This document shows positions 12,043-23,128 of a stretch of DNA of 59,961 nt, one piece after another. The notes beneath the pieces were generated by a model. It saw only the letters and a list, made by a program, of their open reading frames with translations. It ran no database searches and had not been told where the DNA came from. Source of the DNA: Obelidium mucronatum (taxonomy: Eukaryota > Chytridiomycota > Chytridiomycetes > Chytridiales > Chytriomycetaceae); the NCBI GenBank assembly GCA_025765595.1, contig JAIVFH010000166.1, positions 1 through 59,961 of the forward strand, written 5' to 3'. Both the position numbers and the translations under genes were made by a program. Positions within the stretch are counted from its first letter, which is position 1. Every line of letters starts with the position of its first letter.

Positions 12043-12060
12043 GTCTTAAGATATTTGAAG
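12043..12060. repeat. 18-bp target-site duplication of the LINE, right copy
   Basis: Exact match to 9029-9046, directly after the A-rich LINE tail. Confidence 0.85.
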
Positions 12061-12619
12061 CACTCATATGATATGGGGATAATTTATTATCACACCCCAA
12101 ATCCTATTCCCAAGCAGATTTATATTATCGGTTTAACAGATGCATTGGAACCTGACAGTGAAAGTGCAAAAGCTCAAACTGGATGGTTGTTTAAGTAAAT
12201 GGGGAAGTCGCCTATTTCTTGGCGCTGTAATAAGCAAAAGTTGGAAACCGTTGTCGATGCTTAGTGACAATGAGGCTTTTGTGAAACGTGTTTGTGAGAA
12301 CAAACACACTGAAGTTTTGAAATAGATGAATTGCTGATATTGGAAAGTTATGTAATTCTATTTGGAGAGAATTCTTGACTGTTCCCATATTACGGGTAAA
12401 TGCAACGAATCGGATATGTTGACAAAAGCGCTTGCTAAAGTGATTTTTGTGCAACATTGTTGCAACGGGAGAATGCAATATCTTCGGGTTATCAGCGGCA
12501 AAATAACGGAAGATAAATTAGATGATTGTTAATTATCTAATTGGTTTTTATTAGGTATGTTGTAATCTGATGGCTTAAATTGTAAAGATTACCAACAACA
12601 AATTATTGAGCAGGGGAAG

Positions 12620-12760
12620 TGTTATAATATGATAGACGCTTATTGTATTTATTGCATTACCAATGTGTGTTCAATAATAAAGAGGGAGATTCTTTGGAGA
12701 AATCACACGTTCTTCTAGAACTCAACGCCCACGTTCCCACTTAGTCACATAAGCTGTCGC
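12620..12760 (+). repeat. start of a copia LTR
   Basis: TGTTATAATATGATAG follows a polypurine tract at 12608-12619, downstream of the copia RNase H end. An AATAATAAAG polyadenylation-like signal lies about 60 bp inside. The right edge could not be defined. Confidence 0.45.
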
Positions 12761-12823
12761 TTAGACTAAAATGCCAATCTAACTATGTTTATTTAATCAG
12801 GCATAAAAGAAAATGACAACCTA

Positions 12824-12893
12824 CGCCCTGTTAGCTCATGGTTGAGCATAACTCAGCTATGTGGGGATCAGTTGTTCAAATCCACCTTGGAGC
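12824..12893 (+). other. tRNA-like sequence, probable SINE head
   Basis: The A box TTAGCTCATGGTTGAGCA and B box GTTCAAATCC are near consensus and correctly spaced, followed by a T run. The anticodon and acceptor stems do not pair cleanly. A pyrimidine-rich tail to about 13100 could be the SINE body. I see no gene from here to 13480. Confidence 0.5.
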
Positions 12894-13480
12894 TTTTACT
12901 ATCCATCCCCCCATCTATATTTTTCCACTTTGTACTTTTTCTCTTACCTGCTCCACATATCTTCTACCTTCATCTCCACATTACTTCTGCCAGCTTCTTT
13001 CACCAATGTCATCTTGTCCTAGGCACTTGCAGCCCCAACGTTGGGCCCGGTTAGGCGCCACATGTGGAGTCCCTACCTCTGTAGACTCCCACCTGTGATT
13101 CTTTGTCCGCTGCTTTTTTGATTACATGACTATTGACACTGTGATGCTGTGTGTGCGTTTCTGCACCTAACCACCTATCTGTCACTGCATTATTAGTCAA
13201 TTAATTCAGTCAAATTTATTCTCTCTTGGCTCAACCACTCTGGATGAAGCCGTTTGAAGGGGGGAATGAAAATGGAGACATGTGCCTCTTATACTTTAAG
13301 ACAGAATTCACTGGAGAAGAGTGAGAATGAAGACGTGTATCTCTTCTATCTACAGACGGAATGATTAAATATTTATCCCCTATTTGTTGGTGTTATTCTC
13401 CACTATCCAAAAATTGATGTTCTTCTATACTAATTTTTATTGGTAATGGACAGTGTTCAAAGAATTAACTTCAGCTTGCA

Positions 13481-15027
13481 TCACTTGAATTGAATGTCTG
13501 GAACCTCCTTCCTCACATCATCTCTAAAGTCGTGATAGTAAACTCCATCGTCCAAGCCAAAAATATTGGTAAATCCAAAGGCCAATTTCATAAAGAAACG
13601 GCCAATTCTCTCCCCACTCTTTGTACCAGCCTTCATTCTCTTTGCAGTTGTACGTGCATTCGCAGCACATAACTGAACACGCGGAACACGAATCTTGTTG
13701 TACAATTGAAAGACTTTCTCGTATCCATCTGCCCCAAAGTGACCCCACAAGTCAGCAAGAACACCGGCGTCCTCGATCCCTTGATTCAACCCCTGTCCAT
13801 AAAACGGAATTGTCCCATGTGCAGCGTCACCCACAAGCACCACACGACCTTTATAAAACACATCCATATCCTGCAAGTCATAAATATTTGCAGGAGTAAT
13901 TCTCTTGACGTGACGCGTGCATGTAACAACGCTTTGGGGCGCTCCCCAAGACTCCACAAGAGCGGCCAGCTTTTCGGCTTCCTTTGGCAAGTCGGAAACA
14001 GGACGCCAGTCTTCGTTTTGTTCAAGCCACTTGGTGTTGTCCAAATCAGACACAAAGACTTCACCGTCATGCTTGCCGCAACGGGAAATGAAGACCATGC
14101 GTCCTTCGACGCCGTCCACGTAGGCTCCCATTTGGTAGTCAAACTCGATTTTTGTTCCGTCAGGGAGAACGCCACGATCCAAAACAGCGGTGTCTACAAG
14201 TGACAAGAAAAAACACGCATGATTAATGACAAAAATCAATAGCACATGTATATTTCTCATACTTACATCCAATACCAAACACCTCAGGCTTGGGGGCCTC
14301 TGGGAAAACCACTTTCCGGGTCATTGAATGAATCCCATCAGCGCCAACCACAAAATCTGCAGTGACAGTGGTACCGTCTTCAAAAAAAACAGTAACATCA
14401 TCCGCGGTTTGCGTGAGATTGACGAGCTTCTTGCCACCATAAGTCTTGATCCCTGCTCGATGAACAGCCTTCATGATGGCGTTGTGGAATGTTGTGCGAA
14501 GCATGTGGAGAGCATCGATTTCTCCCTTCTTGGCGGTAGGCTTTACGGCGAGATCCTAAGTGGTGGTGGTGGTGGTTTTTTTTAACATTGGCGTTTGTTG
14601 AACTTTGTTTGTGATAGATAACCCAATTTGGAGAACAACACTTACCGATCCGTCCATACGCATAAAGTTCATTGCATGCAGCTTGTCGATATCGAGCGCC
14701 TTGATGTCATCGTAGAGGCCCAAGTGGGCCAACGCCTTGAGGCCATTGGCAAGGACAGAGAACCCGCCACCTATTGACGAGAACTGCAACGATACGTCTT
14801 CGCCTGACTTGATGGCTTCCTTGATCGCCTCAATTGGATCAACTTTCTCGTACAAGGTGGGCTGAATAGGTAAGGTCAAGTACGAGTTAATTGGGTGACC
14901 GGTGTGGGGCTGACACTGCTAGCTCTCCCTGCGGCCTTACTTCGAAGCCTTGTCTCTTCAATGCGATCGCTGTGATGGCACCAGCTGGTCCGGAACCAAT
15001 AATAGCTACTCTCCTTCCGTTGCTCAT
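13481..15027 (-). CDS. FAD-dependent monooxygenase, copy B
   Basis: Paralogue of the gene at 1314-2854 with the same four-exon structure: 14941-15027, 14646-14861, 14267-14555 and 13481-14193, about 434 aa. All FAD motifs are kept (GSGPAGAITAIALKR, VGADGIHSMTRK, LVGDAAHGTIPFYGQGLNQG). Both proteins are nearly identical; differences are scattered substitutions plus one extra N-terminal residue (MSNGRRVAIIG). Donor and acceptor sites are intact, and intron 2 here has the stronger GTAAGT donor. The two copies flank the retroelement cluster, so this is a dispersed segmental duplication and both copies look functional. Confidence 0.87.
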
Positions 15028-15827
15028 GCAGCTGGTTGAAATTTTCAAAAGAAAAACGGAAGGCTTGACAAGCCGCCATCAAGCCAAAAATATACAACAA
15101 ATCACACACTTCCCCCCCGAATGGGCTGATACCCGAAAACTCTCTATTACCTGCCAAAAGCTTTTATGGGCTTCTCACTCACTGCTCGATACATTAGAAC
15201 AGTGGTTGAGAACACAGCATGGTTGGTCTTTTTTAATCAAAGAAATTTTTCAGCCTATTAATCTCCTAATTAAAAAACGAAAGTCGAAAAAACATAGACT
15301 ATTTATTCACTCTAAAAACATCATGAAATGAGCATTTTTGTGCTTGAAGTGTTTTTTATAATTATCCAAGAGTGTTGGCTCATTTCAAAAACGTTGCAAA
15401 AATTAATTTAAAAACGAATCTTAAAACAGCGGCGTTTTCAAGTTCATTGTGTTACTGTTCTACTGAATTCCCTTCTCGTTTGGCACAAGCTCGAACTCTC
15501 TGACGAATACACAGTGTAGCTTGCGTCACCCGTAACAAGAATCCTTCAGTTTAAAAAACAGGTTTAAGATTTCGACACCAACTTCATGCTGCTCTTTTCA
15601 AAGTTGCATTGGTTTTCCGGAAAATATCGAGCGTATGTTTGAAATAAATGGATTGGGTAGTGTAATGCGGATAGACAAGGTGTCAACAGAATCACCTTGA
15701 GCAGCCAGTTGCTCAGCTTGGTGCGCTTTTTAAGTGAGAGTGATAGAAGCGGTAAGGATTGGGAGAGTCTTGACATCATCAGTTCGGAAAAGCACACACA
15801 CTTAATTATCATTGTTTTATTATTCTT
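15028..15827. other. intergenic region
   Basis: The first 80 bases match the upstream region of FAD monooxygenase A; the similarity then fades. No gene, tRNA or repeat recognised. Confidence 0.5.
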
Positions 15828-16478
15828 TCACTTCTGTTTTGCAGCCCAAGCTTGGTACCGCACCATAACCTCATTCTCCATAATCAACTCCAACGTATTC
15901 AACTGCAACGCAAGCTCCATATGCGTGAAGGTTTTATGCAACATTCGATGACACGTTCCACAAAGTCGGAGTCCCCTCGTTCTACACTCCTCTTTGGAAA
16001 AAAGACCTTTGGAGATGACGCGTTTATGCGTCATTTTCGGAATCAAGTGATGGAACCCGAGTTTTTTGGATGAGCGGTAGCAGATTTCGCAGGATCCTGG
16101 TGGAAGGTATTCGTCAAAGTCGTCTTGGTTGGTTTCGGCTTCTTCAGGAGTAATAAGTAAGGGCTCAGGTACTGGGGCTTCATGATTTGGTGGCTGTTTC
16201 CATTCGGTGAGGATTTGGGAAACGAGTGTGGCGGTGGAATCTAGACTGGTGGAAAGACCATTGTCGACAAGATCGGAATGAATGGATTCTGAGAGCCGAC
16301 TCAGTTCGAGGTTTGGATCCTTATCAAATGCATTATCGAAAGCATTTGCTGAGTTGAATTCATCCCAGAGGCAGTCGGCGATAAAATCGGTCATGTCCGA
16401 ATCAATATCAGGGACTATTCTGGTAAGAACATTGTGCACAGCGGCTTGAAGCGCTTTCACGCGAAGTACATTTTTCAT
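15828..16478 (-). CDS. HNH-type nuclease domain protein
   Basis: Intronless gene of 216 codons. The C-terminal half carries a zinc-HNH pattern: CEICYR, then HHLIPKMTHKR, then CGTCHRMLHK, matching the Cys-pair / HH / Cys-pair-H layout of HNH endonuclease-like proteins found in many fungi and bacteria. The N-terminal half (about residues 1-120) is acidic and helix-like without a known domain. Such proteins may cleave nucleic acid, but the substrate here is unknown. No transposon ends are visible around it. Domain call is from motif order, function inferred. Confidence 0.7.
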   Translation of the reverse strand: MKNVLRVKALQAAVHNVLTRIVPDIDSDMTDFIADCLWDEFNSANAFDNAFDKDPNLELSRLSESIHSDLVDNGLSTSLDSTATLVSQILTEWKQPPNHEAPVPEPLLITPEEAETNQDDFDEYLPPGSCEICYRSSKKLGFHHLIPKMTHKRVISKGLFSKEECRTRGLRLCGTCHRMLHKTFTHMELALQLNTLELIMENEVMVRYQAWAAKQK

Positions 16479-16702
16479 TATGTTTCAAATGAAAGTTCTC
16501 TCTGCTAGGGCAATCATATGTTAATAAAGGAAGGCGGAATTAGTGGACAAGTCACTTGGTTCCATCCACTTAGACGCTTCCTTCCAGAATCTTCTAAACA
16601 ACAATCTGTTATATTATTTAAATAAAATCTATTTATTTAATCGAGAATTCCGGAAAAAAATACGATCTACTCCCCAACTTAAATATTTACAGGTTCCTTT
16701 GC
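16479..16702. other. intergenic spacer
   Basis: Short AT-rich gap between two minus-strand genes. It must hold the HNH gene's promoter and the coiled-coil gene's 3' UTR; no distinct motif seen. Confidence 0.5.
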
Positions 16703-18679
16703 TCATTCCCGCCCACCCATCGCCATTCTCAACACGCGTTGTTCTTCAGCTAGCATACTTCCGAATCGCGTCAGCTCATTCAATGCCTCCGCGCGCAATA
16801 CTTGTTCGTCAACCGCGTCCTTTTTGGCTTGAGGCTGTCAGAAAGGTTTTAGAATCTATAGCTACAATCTAAAAGAAACCACAACGTCATTACCCGTCTT
16901 TCTCTTCCAAGTACTCTTACAGGAACATCATCTTCAGTGCCCCATGGTGGTTTGATTACATCCTTTCTTTCAGCTTTTTCCACTTTTCCATTGATTCGCA
17001 CTGACTTTGCTGCGGCAGACACCGCTTCTGTGGCGTCAGTACCCCATGGCGGTCTCAATGTTCCTTGCGGAGAAAACTCTGCCCGCGAGAAACTTCGTCC
17101 CGTGGATGTTCCAGCTGCTGGTTGTTGCTTGGTTTGTTTGGCTGGTACCAAATGATTCACGGAGGGTGCTGATTGTTCTTGTGGTTCTCGCGGAGGGTCT
17201 CGACGGACAGTCCGATCGCGTTTTATGTCATCTTGCTGCTGTTGCTCATGTCGTTCTACATCTTGGTGAGCATGTTGTTGTAGCTGCTGTTGTTGAGTCC
17301 GCTCGTCACGCACTTTTTGGTGAATCCGTGCTTGTAGTTGCTGAAACTTTGATCCAGGAATCACAGCGACAGGCTCAACCTCTACTATTCTGCTAGATGA
17401 TTTCGATATTGATTGCTGTTTCGCATGTTTGGGATATGGCCCGGCATCAACGATTCCACCACCTCTTATTATTGCAGGCAGCTTTTTGTTGTGGTTTAAT
17501 GCATTCAACTGATTAGACGTCTTTTTTTGTTGTTGTTGTTGTTGTTCAGGGGGATTTGTTGGCGGCGGTAATGTCCTTCCAAAGGCGGACTTGACTCTCG
17601 GTTTTGCATTCGGTTTGACTATAACGGCGCCCTTCTTTTTAGTGCCCCCTTGCAAGACACCTTGCTCATTTTCTGATAGCGGATATCCATGGCCTCCTTT
17701 CACGCTTCCAAGAATTTTGCTCAGTTTTTTGGTTGGTGACAGAGGAAAGTTCTGGATACGTTGATTAGCTGGTGGTGAGTTTTGAGGAGGAGACGGCGAG
17801 CGTCGTCTTTGTTGGTGAGAGTTTTGATGCTTCTGATGATCGGGACTGAAATCGTGTTGGGAATCTCGAGGAGGGCTCTCGTGTATCTCTTGCTGACTTT
17901 CAATCACAGGGAGGGGGGAAGGCGGCGGCTTTGGAGTCCGCGGAGGCAGGTTTGGACGCGGTATTTTGCTGGCTGCCGGTGGCAGCGGTGATTTTAGCTC
18001 CGCGTATTCTGCGGCAGGCGCCGCCGCAGCTTTCGCCGGTGTCTGAGCGCCAAAGCCGGCGAAGCTGTCGTAGACGCCGCCGCCTCCGCCGCCGCCGTCG
18101 GCCAGCGCCGAGCGCCTGCGCGGACAGCCGGTGATGCTTTCGAAGGAATGCGGGTGTTGGTGGCTGAATTGGTTAAGCTGGCTGCGTTCTTCGGCGTCGC
18201 GCCGCTTCTTTGCGTCAATCTGCGCCTGCAGCGCGCGCCGCCACTCGTCGTTGCGCCGCAGCGCGTCGCTGCTTTCGGCGTCCCGGAACTGCGAGCGCCG
18301 GCGGCCGAAGCCTGCGTCTTTGTTGCTGCTGCTGTTGTTGTTGTTGTTTGCGTGCGTCGTCACGAGCGAGTTCTGCGTGCCGCCCGTGAAGAACGATGTG
18401 GGCGCGGGCGCTTCGAGACGCGGCACCGCCGGACAAGCGGGACTCCGCTTCGGCTCAAACAGCGACGAGTACACCTGCTTATGTCTATTAATAAAAAAGG
18501 ATTGGGAACGGAAAGGGGCGAACCAGCACTGGCTCCTTGCGCTCGCTGCTGTCCTTCTGTTTCGCCAACTGGCTCTGTCGCCGCTGCTCGTCAAGCTCCT
18601 TCAACCACTGCTTGCGAGCCGCTTCTTTCGCCAAGTGGCCGTTGTCGGGGTCGCTCTCGAGCGACGCGTGCTGGTGCAT
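16703..18679 (-). CDS. coiled-coil, low-complexity protein, CCDC66/CSPP1-like
   Basis: Predicted exons 18530-18679, 16921-18474 and 16703-16834 (about 611 aa). The N-terminus has a charged helix (KEAARKQWLKELDEQRRQ) and a second one follows (WRRALQAQIDAKKRRDAEE), both like the 'W..EL..Q' helices of centrosomal/ciliary CCDC66 and CSPP1. The middle is rich in Pro, Gln, Asn and Gly. Near the C-terminus PPWGT occurs twice, and the last exon ends in an acidic amphipathic helix (DEQVLRAEALNELTRF). A basal-body or axonemal role would fit a zoosporic fungus, but homology is only suggestive. The start is the first ATG in frame, 81 bp after the SDR stop. Intron 1 has a weak donor, so its edge is less certain. 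Confidence 0.6.
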
Positions 18680-18760
18680 TTGGGTTTCAGAGGTGTCTGA
18701 TTTCCAGACAAACAATTATTTTCAGACATAAACCTCCCTTTCTTTTATTCTTCTTGACCA

Positions 18761-19820
18761 CTACCAAACAATTGGATCTCCTTTATAATCAAAGAAGCCC
18801 CCTGAATCGGTTGATTTCAGCCTGGTCACAGCCTCGTACATTTTTGCTGCAGAGTCTGACGCGCTGAACTTTGAGTGGCTTGACGCAGTGTATGGTCGTG
18901 AAAGATCGGTATCGACAGTTCCTTTTTCATTTTTTTAAAAAAAAAGTAAGTCTTTTTAGATTGTGTAAATTATTTGCTTTGAAATACCTGGATGCAAGGA
19001 TACAGCACCAATTCCATTTCTTCCCAACTCGATTGCCATCGTTCTGGTCAATTGATTCAACGCCGCTTTACTAATTCGATAGGAATACCACCCTCCTAGC
19101 TTGTTGTCACCTAGTAACGAATTGATACTCAGTGTCGAAAGCGTCAAAAAAATATAAAAGATTGATTTCAGAACCAACCAATACTTCCAGTACGAGCACT
19201 AATATTAATCCACCACGATTGATCCAATCCAACGAGATGAGATCCTGGCTCCACTTTCTTGATTGGTGGAGCAAGCAACGGACTCAAATGCTTTGCGGCC
19301 AACATTGGCGCAACCTTTCTTCCGGATTCAGTCTTCTCTTACAATAACATTTAAACTATCAACAGAAAAATCACATACCGTGTTCAAACGCAAATGCTCC
19401 CAAATCAAATCTTCCTTCAACGACCGCAAACTCTTTTCAGGAGTCAATGTCCCAGCAACCATCCACACCTGTTTCACGCTCTTTGGTCCATACTCTTTCG
19501 AAATCGTTGCAGCCAGCCCGGAAATATCAGATTCTTGAGTAATATTGACTTGAACGGGTTTGAGGCGATCTCTTTGTTGCGATGGAAGGTGGCGACTGCT
19601 TTCAACGCAGAGAGACGGTGTTCTCGATGCAGCAAAGACAATGGTTTTTGGACAGGATGCGAGGATTTGGTGGGCAAGTGCAAGACCGATTCCTTTCGAC
19701 GATCCTGTCAGAGTGGGCGCGTTTTTTTTTATAAAGGGTTTCGATTTACAATCATTGCATTGAGTGCGGGGGAATCTCGTCGTCAACAGAAATCTCACCT
19801 GCAATGATGGCTACAGACAT
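18761..19820 (-). CDS. short-chain dehydrogenase/reductase (C-factor-like SDR)
   Basis: Five exons: 19799-19820, 19379-19704, 19179-19332, 18988-19110 and 18761-18921, giving about 261 aa, the standard classical-SDR length. Exon 1 encodes only MSVAIIAG; joined to exon 2 it forms the nucleotide-binding GSSKGIGLALAH. The segment NISARTGSIG precedes the catalytic YSYRISKAALNQ (Tyr-x3-Lys), then LHPGTVDTDLSRPY. This combination is typical of SDRs related to bacterial CsgA/C-factor and fungal cell-cell communication-like oxidoreductases. It should reduce or oxidise a carbonyl/alcohol with NAD(P)(H); the substrate is unknown. Confidence 0.85.
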
Positions 19821-20289
19821 GTCTTTTTGTTCTTTGGGGTGATGTTTGAGGGATCTTTTTACTTCTTTTTTTTTATTTTTGTTGTTTTCGATTGTTGCCA
19901 ATCAGAGATCATTTCCAATCAGGGATACATCATTTGGGGAAAACTTCCGTTATTTCCCCCACTAGAACTCGAGTTCGTATTTACCCAATTATTTTATATT
20001 TACAAAGTGGGGAAAACATCGTTGTGATAGCAGACAATGAAAACTGATTAATGGAAAACCTCATTGTGATAGAATCTACAGACAAAACAAAACTGACCAT
20101 AGGAAAACTGTTTAAAAAATAAGATGGAGTTAGTCGCCAAGTTGCTCGCGAATGCGATCTTCGTTCAAAGTGTTCAAAGAAAATTTTCGCAGAAGAAAAA
20201 AGCTCACCGATAGTATCCAAAAGCAGCATCAGATTTAGACACAAAACAGTGCTTACGGCTATAGTGTAGATTATTACAACCTTTATTAA
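19821..20289. other. intergenic region upstream of tRNA-Asp
   Basis: AT-rich; no gene visible. It includes the SDR promoter. Confidence 0.5.
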
Positions 20290-20361
20290 TCCCAGATAGT
20301 ATAGTGGCTAGTATCCGCCCCTGTCACGGGCGAGACCGGGGTTCAATTCCCCGTCTGGGAG
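20290..20361 (+). tRNA. tRNA-Asp (GTC)
   Basis: Seventy-two-base intronless tRNA. Acceptor arm TCCCAGA pairs with TCTGGGA, with G as the discriminator base. The anticodon stem is CGCCC/GGGCG with loop CTGTCAC, placing GTC at 20323-20325. The T arm is CGGGGTTCAATTCCCCG. A-box and B-box promoters are consensus. Confidence 0.96.
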
Positions 20362-20365
20362 CTTC

Positions 20366-20373
20366 TTTTTTTT
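20366..20373 (+). terminator. RNA polymerase III T-tract terminator
   Basis: Eight consecutive T residues begin four bases after the mature tRNA-Asp end, as expected for Pol III termination. Confidence 0.85.
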
Positions 20374-20454
20374 CCACTTTCTCTTTACGCGTTCTTTACC
20401 GATACAAACAAATAAAAGTAGATGGGGTTTCACATATATGGGAGATTTTATTTG

Positions 20455-22970
20455 CTAAGACAGATTCACTTGAGTGGTGGCAAGATCAACACCGTCAACT
20501 ACTAAGGGTACCAATAAACAAATCACAATTGATTCCACACTCATCTCAGTTCCATGGAAAGAGTCACACATATTCAACACATCTTCACAAAACTTTCTGT
20601 CATTTTTCTTTTCAATCCATTTTGAATTGAATTTACCCAGCCATTCGATTCTGTTGGGTGAAGATCCAGGCGGGGCAAACCAGTCTGGGAGTTGACTCAA
20701 ACGGTCTGGAAGTTTGACAGGTTCAAACTTTGCAGCAGGGATTTCAATCTCATATTTATAGACATCCTTCAAGACAGCTTTCATTTGTGTAGCAGTAATC
20801 CGACCCTTGGGGGTTGTCACCAAACACAAGTCAATTAGACTCCACAGTGGTTGCAAGCTGCAATCCCCAAAGATTTTGTTTTCAGCTCTTTTGGTGAGGC
20901 CTTGAGGAAGTTGAATCTTGGCCGAGAAAAAGTTGTCCTTAATCTCCTCATCTGTTTTACCAGCGTAAGGCTCGCATTTAGTTAATAGAGCGTAGGCAAT
21001 CATTCCGAGTGACCAAATATCAGCTGCAGAGTTAACTGGACTAGGACTGGTGACAACTTCAGGAGATGCATAATTTAAGGGAGGTTTTGGGCTATTTTTA
21101 TCGACTGTGGTGCATCTAGAAACTGATTGATTTGTGTTGAAACAATTTTTAGAAAAGAGAGCAATCATAAAAAAAAAAAGTTCTGCAAAAAAACAAAAAA
21201 AAATTCCATACTTTCATTGGCAGCCTGGCGAGACATTCCAAAGTCTGAGATAGCAATAGTTCCATTCACTCTAACCAAAACGTTCCTTGGAGCCAAGTCT
21301 TTGTGGCAAATAAAAAATTTGCCGCCAATTTTAGTGCCATGAATTTGCTCAATTCCTGATGCTAATTGAAATAGGGCTCGGAAGACTTGTTTTGGATGTT
21401 TCTTGATGTATTCGTCAATCTGCCAAGGACAAAATTCTGCTACCAACTTTGGTTCCACTATTCGAAATATTGTTTGGTTAATGGATCAATGACCAAAAAA
21501 AAAAATGTGTTGGAAAAAAAAAATCAATAAAATAACAGTTCTATTTACAGGCAGGAACAGGAACAAAGCCGATCAGTGTTTGCACGAATCTCTTGGACGA
21601 CAACTGTAAAAACAAAAAGCAAGCACTATCAGTGCCAAAAAAACACTAGGTTCAGTTTTAAATCAAAAAAATAACCTCTTTCCAGCATTTCAGCTCTTTC
21701 TGGAAGACGTCTGTGTCAGCTTTCGAGGCGTCTTGAGGGACCGAGAATTTCTTGACTGACACACTCTCATGCAGATACACACCAACAAAGGTTTCAACTG
21801 AATTTTTTGAAAATTAAAAAAAAAAAAGTGTTGAAGTCTAAAAGAAGCGCTTGCGACTCACAGTAAATTCCAGTTTGGATTGGACTGAGCCCACACAGAT
21901 GTAATTCCTTACTGGCTATCTCAGCCACTGTTTTCTCATGATTCGAATCCCACGTTTCAATATCTTGTAAGTATTTCTTGGTTGAATCAGATACATCAAT
22001 GTTATTCAGATCCCTTTGTTTTAGGATGTATGTGACTTTGGCTTTTAAGCACCCGTCTGACCGGTCTGACTCGTCTGACCCGTCTGGCCCGTCTGGCCCG
22101 TCTGGCCTGGACTTTGAGGTGAGCTCACTTGCTACTTTTTTAATAAAATCTTGAAGGTCAGATACAATTTGGAGGATCTTTTCCTCGAGGGTCAAGCTCT
22201 TGATGGAAAGGGCAAGGTTCACAAGGTTAACACCCTCATGAAGATTCCTGGCGAAAAAAAAACAATTTAGTCACCGAGCACCAAACAATAAAAATATAAA
22301 AAAAAAAAGGAACAGGAATATTTAACTGTGTGAAATTTTGGATGTCTGCAGCTACTTTTTTTGAAGCTATAAACTTTACTGCTATCCCGAACACTTTCTT
22401 GATGTGATTCCTATTGCTGCTCCTCAATGTTTCTCGTTTGAGATACTCGCAGATTGCATTCAATGTTTGTTTAAGATTTTCCACAGTTGGTTGCACTTGC
22501 GTCTGTGCCTGAGGTATTGCTTGTAGTGTTTGGGCAGCAAGATAAGTGGTTTCAAAAAGCTTCTTTATATTGGCCTTGTTTTCTTGAAAGGCTATGCAGA
22601 GCTCCAAGATTTCTGTGTTATGTATATATATATATATATTTTTTTTTTTGGGTGGGTTGTGTGTTTGTAAATAAACATGATTATTTGATTCTCGAGACTC
22701 GCATGTTCCCTCTGATGGCAGTTACCTTTCACCACAACATCGAAGGGAGGTGGTATTGCTTTTGTAATAGCGCAGATAACCGAAAGTACGGCCTGGTAGT
22801 CGATACTTTGAAATATGTTCCTCGGAGTCGCTGTGATTTGGGACGGGTTAATGGTCGATTGCCGTAATAGGAAGAGCCAATTCACCGGAAGCCCTTGGAG
22901 GAGATCCTGAAATCACAATCTGACTGTCTGCAGACGCGTTTTGTTGTGGTTGGTTGTTAACCAATGCCAT
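20455..22970 (-). CDS. protein kinase with MLKL-like helical N-terminal domain
   Basis: Eight exons (22886-22970, 22726-22830, 22327-22612, 21862-22247, 21676-21797, 21549-21603, 21212-21457, 20455-21122) join in phase to about 650 aa. Residues about 40-250 are amphipathic helices of the four-helix-bundle kind seen in MLKL N-termini and fungal kinases carrying that adaptor (PPFDVVVKEILELCIAFQ, LKQTLNAICEYLKRE, LNLALSIKSLTLEEK). A PDG/SD-rich tract follows at about 225. The kinase has VSVKKF as the Lys box, HKDLAPRN as the catalytic loop (HRD with Lys for Arg), SDFGMSR, and a YASPEV activation end with ADIWSLGMIAYALL. It looks tyrosine-kinase-like and catalytically competent, though the Gly loop is divergent. 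Head-to-head with TFIIF-beta, 158 bp apart. Confidence 0.78.
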
Positions 22971-23128
22971 TATCGACGCGACTTGTTTTGGGAGAGGAAT
23001 TGTCAATTTCTCTTCATAAAATCACAACTCGCTCTACTTTATAAAAAGAAAAAATAGATTATAGAAACATAATCGAAAAGTATATCAGAGCGTATAATTA
23101 ATCCAGAAAATAATATTTATCGAAAATA
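22971..23128. promoter_or_regulatory. bidirectional promoter, kinase / TFIIF-beta
   Basis: Only 158 bp separate the two divergent start codons, so the promoters must overlap. The region is AT-rich towards the TFIIF side; no single motif stands out. Confidence 0.5.

Larger units (their letters stand above)
8760..12619 (+). mobile_element. decayed Ty1/copia element, split by a LINE insertion
   Basis: Two separated parts fit one copia RNase H region. The left part (about 8900-9028) reads IARFDITVSVSLWARSLGNP and ends in a HW...SLKIFE stretch equivalent to the usual 'HW..LKRILRYLK'. The right part (12061-12540) contains NESDMLTKALAK, the standard copia C-terminal motif. A purine-rich tract (GAGCAGGGGAAG) then leads to an LTR-like TGTTATAATATG at 12620. 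Frames contain stops. The gap is filled by the LINE, whose target-site duplication joins the two parts exactly. Confidence 0.55.

Noticed and set aside
18131..18867. Plus-strand open frames over the coiled-coil gene
   Set aside because: Low-complexity Arg/Ala-rich translations caused by the GC-rich Gln/Pro repeats on the other strand.
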